Notes under the pieces: generated by a model
What the model was told of the DNA's origin: nothing
The model's input: only the letters and a program-made list of their open reading frames with translations
The model's database searches: none
Translations under genes and position numbers: made by a program
Shown here: one piece after another, positions 16,142-25,671 of the stretch
Layout: each line of letters opens with the position of its first letter
Numbering within the stretch: position 1 is the first letter of the stretch
Source: Scytonema hofmannii PCC 7110
GTDB taxonomy: Bacteria > Cyanobacteriota > Cyanobacteriia > Cyanobacteriales > Nostocaceae
Length of the DNA: 64,000 bases
Assembly: GCF_000346485.2 (NCBI RefSeq)
Contig: NZ_KQ976354.1
Location: 11,366,341-11,430,340, forward strand
Direction of reading: 5' to 3'

Positions 16142-17242
16142 TCAACAAATCCTTGGCAACTGCTCGCCAACAAGCATATCAACAATGCGTTCAGCACCAA
16201 AAGTAGTTTTTAACAAGACAATGCCTGAAGGTGAAGAAACCACTTCGCCAATTATACAAGCATCTTTACCTGCTGGGTGAGACTGCATAGCAGATAACAC
16301 TATTTCTGCATACTCACGTCTTACAACTACCACTAATTTACCTTCATTTGCTAGATACAATGGGTCTAAACCCAGAATTTCACAAACACCCTTGACTTCT
16401 TCTCGAACTGGTAAAGCTTGCTCATCAAGACGAATTCCCACTTGCGAACTGACAGCAAATTCATTTAACACTGTGGCTAAACCACCTCGCGTTACGTCTC
16501 GCATGGCATGAACATCAGGACACACATTCAAAATAGTATCAACTAAACCATTTAAGGGCTGACAATCACTTTCAATCTGAGTGTCTAACGCTAATTCTCC
16601 ACGAGCGATTAAAATTGCTGTGCCATGATTGCCCAATTCACCATTGACAATAACCACATCTCCTGGTTGAAGATTACGGGCTGAGATACTAACTCCTGCT
16701 GGAATCACACCAATACCAGCAGTATTAATAAACAATTTATCTGCAGCACCACGATGTACAACTTTTGTATCACCTGTCACAATTTTTATACCAGCTTCTT
16801 TAGCAGCAACTTGCATACTTTCAGCAACACGCCGTAAAGTTTCTACAGCCAGCCCTTCTTCTAAAATTACGCTACAACTGAGGTACAAGGGTTTAGCACC
16901 ACTCATGGCTAAATCATTCACTGTCCCATTGACAGCCAATTTGCCAATATCGCCACCAGGAAAAAACAAAGGATCTACAACATAAGAATCTGTCGTGAAA
17001 GCTAGTCTATCTCCCTGTTGTAATAGATGAGCTAAATTGAAACTCGCTTGATCTTCTAATTCAGAAAGAATAGGATTATCAAAATTTTTAACAAAAATAT
17101 CGTCAATCAAATCGCGCATAGCTGTACCACCACTGCCATGTGCGAGGGTAATGTGAGTATCTGTCACTTTAACTGAGCGGCGAAACAATTGGACTTTTGG
17201 AGTGAAGGAATGCTGTCCTGAATTTGCCGAGGAAAAATTCAT
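16142..17242 (-). CDS. hypE: Hydrogenase maturation protein HypE
   Basis: A 366-aa PurM/SelD-like ATPase that dehydrates the HypE thiocarboxamide to thiocyanate, the CN donor for the NiFe(CN)2CO site. Seen: AHGSGGTAMRDLI near the N-terminus, TTDSYVVDPLFFPGGDIGKL (dimer/ATP site), GDTKVVHRG, MRDVTRGGLATVLNE, and the essential C-terminal Cys in LPRIC. Length and motifs are complete. It works with HypF (carbamoyl donor), HypC and HypD, all encoded further along this strand. It is separated from hypD by about 3 kb carrying an FAD monooxygenase and a divergent toxin pair, so it probably has its own promoter. hypA and hypB, which often follow hypE in Nostocales, are not here. Confidence 0.96.
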   Translation of the reverse strand: MNFSSANSGQHSFTPKVQLFRRSVKVTDTHITLAHGSGGTAMRDLIDDIFVKNFDNPILSELEDQASFNLAHLLQQGDRLAFTTDSYVVDPLFFPGGDIGKLAVNGTVNDLAMSGAKPLYLSCSVILEEGLAVETLRRVAESMQVAAKEAGIKIVTGDTKVVHRGAADKLFINTAGIGVIPAGVSISARNLQPGDVVIVNGELGNHGTAILIARGELALDTQIESDCQPLNGLVDTILNVCPDVHAMRDVTRGGLATVLNEFAVSSQVGIRLDEQALPVREEVKGVCEILGLDPLYLANEGKLVVVVRREYAEIVLSAMQSHPAGKDACIIGEVVSSPSGIVLLKTTFGAERIVDMLVGEQLPRIC

Positions 17243-17314
17243 ATTAAATGATAGGGGGTAGGGAGTAGGGATATTCCTTTTTCATATTTGGTTGTGGGAT
17301 ATCCATGTAAGAAT

Positions 17315-17335
17315 CCCCCGTGTTTCAACCGGGGG
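17315..17335. terminator. GC stem-loop between hypE and the FAD monooxygenase
   Basis: CCCCCG and CGGGGG form a short GC stem separated by a 9-nt loop. It lies downstream of the monooxygenase stop and about 75 nt before hypE, so it may end transcription from the former. Confidence 0.45.
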
Positions 17336-17380
17336 AGATGTCAAGAAAGGCTCCGCCTCCTGGGAAGGAGTCACTAAGAC

Positions 17381-18568
17381 TTAGGGATGACGAAGGACAA
17401 CTGAGGAATAGTTAGAAAGCCCCAAGCGGTTGCCCAAAGTAACTCCCAAAACTCTCAAGTAATTCCCTAAAGCAAGTTGAGTCATTTCCCAACTTTTAAG
17501 GGCTTCTACCACATCTCCGCGAGCTTCCTGTAACTCTTGTGCAAGTTCGACAGCATTTGTAACAGCTTTGGAAGTACCAGCATCTGTATGAGGACGGATA
17601 AGAAATGCCGCATCACCGATTAAACACACTCGTCCGAAAGCCATACGGGGTACTAACAGATCGTAGATTGGCTGAATCAAAGGTTTTTCTGTCAATTCAA
17701 ACAAATGCTGAAAGACTTCTGGTAAAAACCTCTTTGCTTCTACACTGCGCTGTTGCATGACTTTTTCTGTGACTTCTGCTTGAGGCAAAAAAAATTTTTG
17801 TATAACATCTTGGTCATCGCTCATCACTTCCGGTAATTCTTCTGCAGGAACACCAAAGTACCAAAGCCAGTTAAATCGGCGCTTTCCGACCTCTAGTTCC
17901 CCATTTAGTCCCGGTACCAAATAACAAATTGCTTGCATACTAGGTCCGTTATAGAATGTGAAGTTGTGAGCCAAAAATTCTGCAACTTCAGGCAAAGGAA
18001 CGCTTTCATTGATCATTCCTCGCCATGCAACATACCCTGCATAATGAGGAATGGCATCTGGTAGCAGTTGCTGACGTATTGTAGAACCTGCACCGTTAGC
18101 CTCAATCAGTAGATCGCACTCCTCTTCTTGCCCATCTTCCAAGCACACCTTTACGCAGTTGTCACTCTGCTCAAAACCAACAACTTGGTTTCCTTGATGG
18201 TAAAACTCATTTGGGAAACCTTTCCTGAGTTGATGATAGAGCATATCCCAGGAAATCATGACTTGTGGTGTTGCTTCTTCCCAAATTATGCTGCCATCAA
18301 TTGATAGAAACTGTTGCTTCTCAGACAGAACACCTACTGCTTCTTTTGCAGCAACACCATGTTCGGAGAGAAAGCGAGCCATTTCCAATTGGACAACAAG
18401 ACCAGCACCCCAATTTTGCAAAACATTAGGCAATTGTTCAAAAATTCTCACATGACAGCCAATGCGGCGCAGTGCCAACCCCGCACACAGACCGTCCATC
18501 GAACCACCAGATATAATGACGCGCAAAGGTTGAGAATTTCGATCTGCAAAGCCCTGATTATCTGACAT
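17381..18568 (-). CDS. FAD-dependent aromatic monooxygenase-like protein
   Basis: 395 aa from the Met at 18568 (the frame opens at 18625, but MSDNQGFADRNSQPLRVIIS fits the family better). It is a group A flavoprotein hydroxylase. The Rossmann motif is VIISGGSMDGLCAGLALRRI, with Asp replacing a Gly of the usual GGSIGGL, and the Glu FAD ligand is in VRIFEQL. The second FAD motif is RVCLIGDAAFLIRPHTDAGT. Such enzymes hydroxylate small aromatic or N-heterocyclic substrates with NAD(P)H and O2; the substrate is unknown. It interrupts the hyp gene order between hypD and hypE and has no known link to hydrogenase maturation, so it probably arrived with the neighbouring insert. Confidence 0.83.
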   Translation of the reverse strand: MSDNQGFADRNSQPLRVIISGGSMDGLCAGLALRRIGCHVRIFEQLPNVLQNWGAGLVVQLEMARFLSEHGVAAKEAVGVLSEKQQFLSIDGSIIWEEATPQVMISWDMLYHQLRKGFPNEFYHQGNQVVGFEQSDNCVKVCLEDGQEEECDLLIEANGAGSTIRQQLLPDAIPHYAGYVAWRGMINESVPLPEVAEFLAHNFTFYNGPSMQAICYLVPGLNGELEVGKRRFNWLWYFGVPAEELPEVMSDDQDVIQKFFLPQAEVTEKVMQQRSVEAKRFLPEVFQHLFELTEKPLIQPIYDLLVPRMAFGRVCLIGDAAFLIRPHTDAGTSKAVTNAVELAQELQEARGDVVEALKSWEMTQLALGNYLRVLGVTLGNRLGLSNYSSVVLRHP

Positions 18569-18625
18569 GGGGTTATAATATTTAAGCTCTTCGATAAAGT
18601 ATAGTACCTTTAGATGAGACAGCAA

Positions 18626-18953
18626 TTCTTTGAAGAAAAATTAAACAACACAATTCTTGGTCTAGGCGATCGCTCGTGCTTAGCTACTTAGGAATGTGGA
18701 TTGAATAAGGTGCAATACTCTTGTGCGCCTGACATCCCTGCCTACTTCATGAAAAGGGACGGGCAAGATGCCCATTCCACAAAAAATTTCATTTATTTAG
18801 TTTGGATTCCTTACTAGTGAAAATGCTTGTTTAATGTAAATAGTGTAAACTAGTAAGCGTTAGTATCATCTGTACTCGGAATCTACTCTACGCTAGTTTT
18901 TAGTCTTCAAAAAAATTCTCAAAATGCCAGTAAAATATTAATAGGAGGATACC
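18626..18953. other. Divergent promoter region
   Basis: This gap separates the FAD monooxygenase (minus) from the PIN-pair operon (plus). I see no ORF. It has a HIP1 octamer, a common GACGGGCAAGATGCCCATTC-type repeat near 18760, and a strong AGGAGG ribosome-binding site at 18943-18948 for the plus-strand gene. Confidence 0.5.
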
Positions 18954-19745
18954 ATGTCTCTATTAGCAGAAGATCCTATTCAAGTCAGAAATTACATCAC
19001 CAAAAGTCACTCCGATACACATAAGGAAATAGCAGAAGTAACCAAAGGACTTGAGACTATATTCCACTCTGGTTGCTGTGCTGATATTCCTCAAGAAGAA
19101 ATGATTGATTCTTTAACAAGAATTAGTCAGATGAAGAGCGAAGAAGTAGAAGATTTACTGAAAAAAATAAAGTTAATAAATATCTTACAAAATCACGTTG
19201 ACAATGCTAAAACTAGATTAAGATACAAATTGTCATATGAAGTTAACCAGACTCTTGAAAAGGTAGAGACAAGCCTCAAAAAAATAGAATCAGAATTCAT
19301 TTTGTTTTTACCTTTACTTGCGATTCAAGCTAAAGTACAAAACGAAAGTAGATGGCTAGAAAATTTAAATATAGCTTTACTAGAACTACTTCATTTAGTA
19401 GAATCTAGATTTCCAGTAGAATCACTTAGTTTGTTTAAGATTGTTAAAGAAATTCTAGAAAATTTAGCTTCAGAAACAGTTAATAACTGGAAGCCTAGCT
19501 ATGAATTTCAAAAAACAATAATCCCAGATTATGCCATTCAAATTGGGATTGTGGCAAGAGCTATTTTATGGGAAATCAATAATGATAATAGAAAATTTAA
19601 TATTAAATTGAAAACTGTAGATGAGCTTTTTGAAGATTGGGAGAAAACATATAGTGAAGATGAAGTGACAAAATCACTAGAAATATTTGAAAAAGGAATT
19701 GATGAAGAAAGAATAAAGCGGGGTGGGCGAACTATTTTCTCATGA
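18954..19745 (+). CDS. Large helical partner of a PIN-domain toxin (putative antitoxin)
   Basis: A 263-aa, strongly helical, Lys/Glu-rich protein of no family I recognise. It has an acidic N-terminus, coiled-coil-like stretches (EEVEDLLKKIKLINILQNHV, LEKVETSLKKIESEFILFLP) and a basic tail ending ERIKRGGRTIFS. A consensus AGGAGG lies just before the ATG, unusual among its neighbours. It overlaps the following PIN gene by 4 nt, so the two form a coupled toxin-antitoxin-like pair. It is about three times longer than ordinary VapB antitoxins. The DNA is more AT-rich than the hyp genes on both sides, pointing to transfer. An antitoxin role is inferred from position only. Confidence 0.62.
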   Translation: MSLLAEDPIQVRNYITKSHSDTHKEIAEVTKGLETIFHSGCCADIPQEEMIDSLTRISQMKSEEVEDLLKKIKLINILQNHVDNAKTRLRYKLSYEVNQTLEKVETSLKKIESEFILFLPLLAIQAKVQNESRWLENLNIALLELLHLVESRFPVESLSLFKIVKEILENLASETVNNWKPSYEFQKTIIPDYAIQIGIVARAILWEINNDNRKFNIKLKTVDELFEDWEKTYSEDEVTKSLEIFEKGIDEERIKRGGRTIFS

Positions 19746-20218
19746 ATAAAAACCTTGTTCTTTTAGATTCTGGACCACTTGGTTGGATAATACATGGTAC
19801 TAGTAAGAAAGAAAGAGTGATTAGATGCCAACAATGGTTCAGAAAGATATTAAGCTGTTCTATAGTTTATATTCCTGAAATAACAGATTATGAAGTTCGT
19901 AGAGAATTAATTCATCAGAAATTAGAAAAAAGCATAGAAAGATTAGATAAACTTAAAAGTCTTGAGAATATAAGATATGCGCCCATAACAACAGAAATAA
20001 TGCTCAAAGCCGCAGGATTATGGGGATGGGCACGCAGTACAGGTCAGCAAACCGCAGGAGAAGAAGCACTTGACGGAGATGTCATCCTAAGTGCAACAGC
20101 AATAATTATGTCTCAGAATGAAGGGACAACAGTAATAATTGCAACTACTAATGTAGGTCATCTACAAAGGTATCATACAGACACAAAACATTGGGAAGAT
20201 AAATTTTGGTTTGTATAA
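19742..20218 (+). CDS. PIN-domain nuclease (VapC-like toxin)
   Basis: A 158-aa protein. LVLLDSGPLGWIIH gives the first catalytic Asp, ITDYEVRRELI the Glu, ALDGDVILSATAIIM the third acid, and a final IIATTNVGHLQRYH occupies the place of the TRN/D motif. It is close to the group of PIN proteins annotated as nucleic acid-binding or VapC-like in cyanobacteria. It is encoded directly after, and overlapping by 4 nt, the 263-aa partner. It ends 27 nt from the 3' end of hypD, to which it is convergent. It probably cleaves RNA. Confidence 0.78.
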   Translation: MNKNLVLLDSGPLGWIIHGTSKKERVIRCQQWFRKILSCSIVYIPEITDYEVRRELIHQKLEKSIERLDKLKSLENIRYAPITTEIMLKAAGLWGWARSTGQQTAGEEALDGDVILSATAIIMSQNEGTTVIIATTNVGHLQRYHTDTKHWEDKFWFV

Positions 20219-20245
20219 AAGATAAATGTTTTCATTCTTTATCCT

Positions 20246-21364
20246 TTATACTTTCCCAGGCATCTTTGAAAAGCGACTATACTGATAATACGCCGCACAA
20301 GCACCTTCTGAAGACACCATACAAGTCCCGATAGGTGTTTCTGGAGTGCAAGCGGTACCAAATACTTTACATTGCCAAGGTTTTAAAACTCCTTTAAGGA
20401 TTTCTCCACACTGACAAGCTTTATGGTCAGCAACTTTAAGATTGGGGACAGAAAATTTTAATTCTGCATCAAATTTAGCATAGTCAGAACGAATTTTTAA
20501 GCCAGAATAAGGTATATCCCCTAACCCACGCCACTCAAAATTTTCTCGCACTTCAAAAACTTTGTTCATCGCTGCGATCGCTACATGATTCCCTGTTTTT
20601 TCTACCAATCGATTATATTGATTTTCTACTTCACAACGATTTTCTAATATTTGTCGCAACAGCATCCAAACTGATTGAAAAATGTCTAACGGTTCAAATC
20701 CGGAAATAACAATCGGTTGATCATACTCTTGACAAATAAACTGATAAGGGTCAGTACCAATAACCATACTGACATGACCCGGACCGATAAAACCATCAAG
20801 TTGTAAATCTGGATTATCTAATAATGCGCTAAGAGCAGGAATCACAAGGACGTGATTGCAAAACATACTAAAGTTATTAATTTCTTCAGTTGCTGCTTGC
20901 AAGAGAGTTAAAGCTGTACTGGGGGCAGTTGTTTCAAAGCCTAAAGCAAAAAAAACAATCTCTTTATTGGGGTTTTCCCTCGCAATTTGCAAGCTGTCTA
21001 ATGGCGAATAAACCATGCGGATATCCGCGCCTTGTGCTTTGGCTTGTAACAGACTCAGTTTTGAACCGGGAACTCGCATTGTGTCCCCAAAGGTTGCTAA
21101 AATAACATTGGGATTTTGACTTATAGCAATAGCATCATCTAGCCTTCCCTTTGGCATTACGCAAACAGGACAACCGGGACCGTGAATTAATTCAATAGTC
21201 TCAGGTAAGATGTCCTCAATACCATATTTAAAAATAGAATGAGTATGCCCGCCACAGATTTCCATAATCTTGATAGGCTTTTTTAGCTTTCGCGATAATT
21301 TTTCAATTTCTTTGAGTAGAGATAAAGCTTTTTTCGGTTCTCGAAATTCGTCAACGTATTTCAT
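20246..21364 (-). CDS. hypD: Hydrogenase formation protein HypD
   Basis: A 372-aa [4Fe-4S] scaffold protein on which the Fe(CN)2CO unit is assembled together with HypC. Conserved Cys motifs are visible: MEICGGHTHSIFKYG, HGPGCPVCVMPKGR, ADHKACQCGEILKG, and the C-terminal cluster stretch with TACTPETPIGTCMVSSEGAC. Length is typical. It follows hypC by 12 nt on the same strand, so the two are co-transcribed. Its downstream neighbour is a convergent toxin pair rather than hypE, which marks a break in the usual operon. Confidence 0.97.
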   Translation of the reverse strand: MKYVDEFREPKKALSLLKEIEKLSRKLKKPIKIMEICGGHTHSIFKYGIEDILPETIELIHGPGCPVCVMPKGRLDDAIAISQNPNVILATFGDTMRVPGSKLSLLQAKAQGADIRMVYSPLDSLQIARENPNKEIVFFALGFETTAPSTALTLLQAATEEINNFSMFCNHVLVIPALSALLDNPDLQLDGFIGPGHVSMVIGTDPYQFICQEYDQPIVISGFEPLDIFQSVWMLLRQILENRCEVENQYNRLVEKTGNHVAIAAMNKVFEVRENFEWRGLGDIPYSGLKIRSDYAKFDAELKFSVPNLKVADHKACQCGEILKGVLKPWQCKVFGTACTPETPIGTCMVSSEGACAAYYQYSRFSKMPGKV

Positions 21365-21376
21365 AGGGGTTAGAGG

Positions 21377-21622
21377 TTAAACAAAATTTGCAAGTTCTTC
21401 TAAGAGTTGAATTGTTTCGGCTGCTTCTTGTTCGTTAACTCTACTCATGGCAAAGCCAACGTGAACGAGTACCCAATCTCCAACACAAGATTCAACTGGA
21501 TGCTGTGCGTCAACAATACAAGCAATATTAACTTGGCGCTTTACACCACCAATATTAACAACAGCTAATTTTTTCTCAATATCTGTTATTTCTGTAATTT
21601 GACCGGGGATTCCCAAACACAT
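21377..21622 (-). CDS. hypC: Hydrogenase assembly chaperone HypC
   Basis: 81 aa from the Met at 21622. This start is fixed by the essential N-terminal MCLGIPGQ motif, whose Cys2 coordinates the Fe(CN)2CO precursor; the longer frame from 21655 would bury it. OB-like strands follow (KKLAVVNIGGVKRQVNIACI) and GDWVLVHVGFAMSRV, then the helix QEAAETIQLLEELANF. It carries the iron unit between HypD and the HupL precursor. It lies between hypF (about 108 nt gap) and hypD (12 nt gap). Confidence 0.96.
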   Translation of the reverse strand: MCLGIPGQITEITDIEKKLAVVNIGGVKRQVNIACIVDAQHPVESCVGDWVLVHVGFAMSRVNEQEAAETIQLLEELANFV

Positions 21623-21730
21623 TTTGTTTTCCTTTTTTTGTAGGTTAGGGTGCAATACTACAAGGGCTGAGAATTTTGGTAGAAACCTAACAAATATTTA
21701 TAAATGTTGGGTTTCGTTCCTCAACCCAAC

Positions 21731-24168
21731 CTACGTGTTTTGTAAAGAAGCAGCTGCGATCGCCGCTTGTCCTAATGATAATCCTCCATCATTGGTTGGA
21801 ACTAAACTATGAGTCAGAACTTTGATATTTAAGGCTTTTAATTTTGTGCTGACTTGTTCTAACAAAATACGATTTTGAAAAACTCCTCCACTGAGTGCAA
21901 CACAATCAATCAAATTTTCTTGACAAAGTAAATTTACGGTTTCTACAATGGTATTGGCTAAGCCTAGATGAAATTTAGCTGCAATAACTGATTGAGGAAC
22001 CTGTTGTTGCAAATCATCCAACAAAGCTTGCCACATTGGATAGGGATTTATATTATAGAGTTTATCTATAAGTTGAATTGTGAAAGAATAACCAAATGTT
22101 TTGGCAGAATTCTTTAAAAGAGTGCGATCGCATACAGCTTCCATTTCAATCGCTGCTTGTCCTTCATAACTGCATCTTTCTTGGCAAATACCAATAGCAG
22201 CAGCAACTGCATCAAATAAACGACCAACGGATGAGGTAAGAGGAGAATTAATTTGTTTTCCTATAACTTGATTCAGAAGCTTTAAAGGCTTTTGTTCTAG
22301 AAATTTAATAATTTCTAAATTTCCGTATTTTTCTTGTAATTCTTCCCACGAAAAGCTAGATATTAATTGAGTGTAGGTATTACGCCAAGGTTCTTTGATG
22401 GCTTGTTTTCCACCAAGCATGAAAACTGGTTTAAATGTTGCTAATCTTTTAAATTTACGGTAATCTGCTAAAAGAAATTCTCCCCCCCAGAGTGTGCCAT
22501 CTTCGCCGTAACCCAATCCATCGAAGGCGACACCTAAAACAGGGGGAGAATTCATCGGTACACCGTTCTCTACCATACAAGCAGCAATATGCGCGTGGTG
22601 ATGCTGAATGTAAAGTAAGGGTACAGTTGTGTTGTACCCGTACTCATGAACTGACGCCAGTTCTTTGCCAAGTTTTGTAGATAAGTACTCAGGATGAAGA
22701 TCGACAGCGATTGCGTCTGGTTTATACTCAAATAAATTCAAGTATAAATTCAGAATATCCTGATAAGCACGGAAAGCAACTGCATTTTCTATATCTCCCA
22801 AATGCTGGGATACGATCGCTTTTGTATCTTGCAATAGACAAAAGGTATTTTTCAACTCACTGCCCATTGCCAAAATCTGTGGGACACTATGAAAACCAGG
22901 TGGTAAATGGATAGGTGCTGGCGCATAGCCCCTAGCACGACGAACAATTTGCACTTTATCCCCTACAACCCTCACGACTGAATCATCAATCCGGTTAACA
23001 ATTTGCCGATTGTGGAAGAGAAAATAATCAGCAATTTTCCCCAACTTCTCACGGGCTTCATCATTATCAATACACTGTGGTTCATCAGAAAAATTGCCAC
23101 TAGTCAAGACAATCGGACGATTCATCCGCTTAAGAATGAGATGGTGAAGCGGGGTATAAGGAAGCATAAAGCCAAGGGTTTTTTGCCCAAGTGCTACAGA
23201 GGGTGCTATGCGGCTTGGAGTGTAAGTTTTTTTTTCGCTGTCCAGCTTTCCATTTTAGTGATTCTTCCACTTCCTCTTTCACCCTCATCACCTGATGAAG
23301 CTTCAAGCAATACAATAGGTGCTGCAGGGCTTTCAAGTAATTCTCTTTCCTCAGTACTAGGAGTACAGTATTCTTCAATGACAGCCATATCTCTTGCCAT
23401 CAAAGCAAAAGGCTTGCTTTCGCGTCCTTTGCGCTGACGCAGTTTTTGCACTGCAGTTTCATTGGAAGCATCGCAAGCTAGGTGAAATCCTCCTAGACCC
23501 TTAATGGCGACAATCTCACCTTTTTGCAGTAAGGTACAAACAGAATCAATATCGTCTAGCATAGAAAACATAGAACTTGTTATTGGTTTACCATCAGAAC
23601 GTTCTAACCAAGCGTTAGGACCGCAGACATGACAGGCTACGGGTTGAGCGTGAAAGCGGCGATTATTGACATCCTTATATTCGCGAGAACAATCCGGACA
23701 CATGGCAAAAACATCCATGCTTGTATTGCTACGGTCATAAGGAATGGCACGAATAATACTCAAGCGGGGACCGCAATGAGTGCAGTTTGTGAAGGGATAG
23801 CGATACCAACGGCTGAAGGGATCGAGGGTTTCTGCTTTGCATTGCGGACAAGTGGCAGCATCAGGGGCAATTTCAGTTTTCACCCTGTCACTCACACTGA
23901 CAGAAATTACAAAGTCATCGAATTGAAATTCGCCTTGATAACGCTGGCGCGTTAATATATTAATCTTTGCTAATGGTGGGCATTCTTTCTGTAATTTGTG
24001 GACAAATTCATCTATTGATTCTTGTTTCCCAGATACCCGAATCAAGACTCCTTGACCATCATTACAAACATCGCCATGTAAACCACAAGCTTTGGCAAGG
24101 CGATACACTGTAGGTCGAAACCCAACTCCTTGCACAGTACCGCAAATTCTAATTTCTTCAAAATTCAT
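21731..24168 (-). CDS. hypF: Carbamoyltransferase HypF, frame-disrupted at a run of nine A
   Basis: HypF makes the carbamoyl group for HypE from carbamoyl phosphate and ATP. From the Met at 24168: acylphosphatase domain (GTVQGVGFRPTVYRLAKACG), two zinc-finger pairs (CPQC / CTHC and CPDC / CHVC), the YrdC-like domain, then the Kae1-like carbamoyltransferase domain (QHHHAHIAACMVE, VALSGGVFQNRILL). The gene is in two frames. The first runs from 24168 to a stop at 23206, the second covers the rest. The frames can be joined at nine A on the coding strand (23227-23235). One extra A (or two fewer) yields RIAPSVALGQKTLGFMLPYT, which is normal HypF. All domains are otherwise intact. The start overlaps the NHL gene by 11 nt. 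It may be an assembly error, transcriptional slippage or a recent mutation. Confidence 0.92.
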
Positions 24169-25354
24169 AGTCGAAGTGCCATAACAGAATTCGGTTGTTT
24201 CCTGAGTCGGCGATGACCGCTGTATTGCCACATACTTTGACTCCATAACACCAAGTTAGGCTGTCTCGCGTTGGCAATCCGTAATCGCGATTTTCACCTT
24301 TACTGTGAAAATCCAATTGTCCGGCGATCGCATCACTCCTCACTCCTTGCAAAGCCATCATTGATTGAGGCTGTTTCCATCCCAATAACCGAGAATTAGC
24401 AGTATCTGCCACTAACAACCACTTCCCTACAGAAGCCACACCATACGGCATACTCAGACTATGAGCGCTAGGAAAATAAACTCCTTGATTCATTTCCACT
24501 GAATCAAAAGTTTTTTGCCCTAACACGACTGTACAAGGAGCATTGTTTTCTGTTGGCATTTCCTGCCAAATCATCACCCGATTGTTACCTGCATCTGTAA
24601 CAATCAAATTGTCTCCCCAAAAGGTGATATCGTGGCACCAACGCATACTGGATGCAGAAGGAGAACCACCACCATTTTCATTGCGAGACATCATATCTGG
24701 TTGTCCTAATACTAGATCGGCAGGCTGACCATTTTCTTCGGGTATTTGATACCAAATTAAAACTCGTCGATTTCCGGTATCAGTTACAAACAACCTTCCT
24801 TGATGGTAAAAAACTCCATAACACCAGTTCAAGGTATGGGCTGCAGCTACTTGATTTCCCCGATTTGGTTGATTTTCGGTAAAGCAAGCTTGACCTAACA
24901 CAACATCTGCTGGAACATTGTTATCCTCTGGTAATTTTTTCCAAATTAAAACCCGGTGGTTCCAAGCATCTGCTACCGCCAATCCTTCCCCACAAGCACA
25001 AATACCAGTTGGAACACTCAGAGTAGCTCTTCCAACTTCGCCTTTCGCATTTTGTCCCTCATGGTAAAAATCTGGTTGTCCAATGACCCAATCTGCTTTT
25101 TGACCATCTTCGGTTGGTCTGTTACGCCATCCCAACAAACGATGATGTCCTGTATCCGATACCCACAAAGGTCCTGTTTCCGATATCAAACAGGCACCAC
25201 GAGGACCAAACATTTCTTGGCTGCTAGGTGCGACAGGCATTGCTAATTGTCCTGGTTCCAGACTTTTTCCCAAAATGACTTGAGCACCTTGAGGCGAAAG
25301 GAGTAAGCTGTTGGCAATTTCTGTCTCTTTTTGTGTGCTTGTTGGTGCTATCAC
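24158..25354 (-). CDS. NHL-repeat beta-propeller protein of the extended hyp operon
   Basis: A 398-aa protein made of repeated NHL-type blades. Recurrent motifs are LWVSDTGHHRLLGW, LAVADAWNHRVLIWKKL, LFVTDTGNRRVLIWYQI, LIVTDAGNNRVMIWQEM, LLVADTANSRLLGWKQP and AVIADSGNNRILLWHF, each followed by a V-[IL]-GQ-x-x-F stretch: six repeats, one propeller. No signal peptide is visible. A gene of this type precedes hypF in Nostoc hyp clusters, and I recall it (as alr0693) being described as part of the extended hyp operon in PCC 7120. It probably acts as a protein-interaction platform in hydrogenase maturation; the exact role is unknown. Confidence 0.85.
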   Translation of the reverse strand: MIAPTSTQKETEIANSLLLSPQGAQVILGKSLEPGQLAMPVAPSSQEMFGPRGACLISETGPLWVSDTGHHRLLGWRNRPTEDGQKADWVIGQPDFYHEGQNAKGEVGRATLSVPTGICACGEGLAVADAWNHRVLIWKKLPEDNNVPADVVLGQACFTENQPNRGNQVAAAHTLNWCYGVFYHQGRLFVTDTGNRRVLIWYQIPEENGQPADLVLGQPDMMSRNENGGGSPSASSMRWCHDITFWGDNLIVTDAGNNRVMIWQEMPTENNAPCTVVLGQKTFDSVEMNQGVYFPSAHSLSMPYGVASVGKWLLVADTANSRLLGWKQPQSMMALQGVRSDAIAGQLDFHSKGENRDYGLPTRDSLTWCYGVKVCGNTAVIADSGNNRILLWHFDYEF

Positions 25355-25438
25355 TAAAACCCTTTAAAGTGCGGAGTTTAAACTTCGTCAAATCTATTCT
25401 GACAAGTTGCCCATCTGTTGACTTGCCAGTATGACAAC

Positions 25439-25663
25439 TTACTTCAACTTGAGGTCTTTAAGAAGAAACGGCATAATTAAGCCAGCCATAAAACTCGATA
25501 TCGGAACTGACATCCAAAGACTCACGTTTGCTTGTGCAAATAAAAACAACATGAGCGCACTGATACCAATACCGAATGAAGTTTGCTGTACAAAATACAT
25601 AGGGTCTCGCAGTAGTTTCCCTTGAAAAAATAACCGGGCTGTAAACCAGCCTATCTCTAACAT
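25439..25663 (-). CDS. Small two-helix membrane protein of the extended hyp operon, copy 1
   Basis: A 74-aa protein with a conserved N-terminus (MLEIGWFTARLFFQGKLLRD) and two hydrophobic helices (FGIGISALMLFLFAQANV, SVPISSFMAGLIMPFLLKDL). A close relative is encoded at 31497-31721 with the same start and end pattern (IAWFSAKLFFKGKLFRDP, GIMMPFLLKDFKMQ). I recall small hypothetical genes of this kind in the extended hyp operon of Nostoc PCC 7120. It lies 8 nt after the other small membrane gene. An inner-membrane or thylakoid partner of hydrogenase is inferred. Confidence 0.75.
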   Translation of the reverse strand: MLEIGWFTARLFFQGKLLRDPMYFVQQTSFGIGISALMLFLFAQANVSLWMSVPISSFMAGLIMPFLLKDLKLK

Positions 25664-25671
25664 AGATCCTC

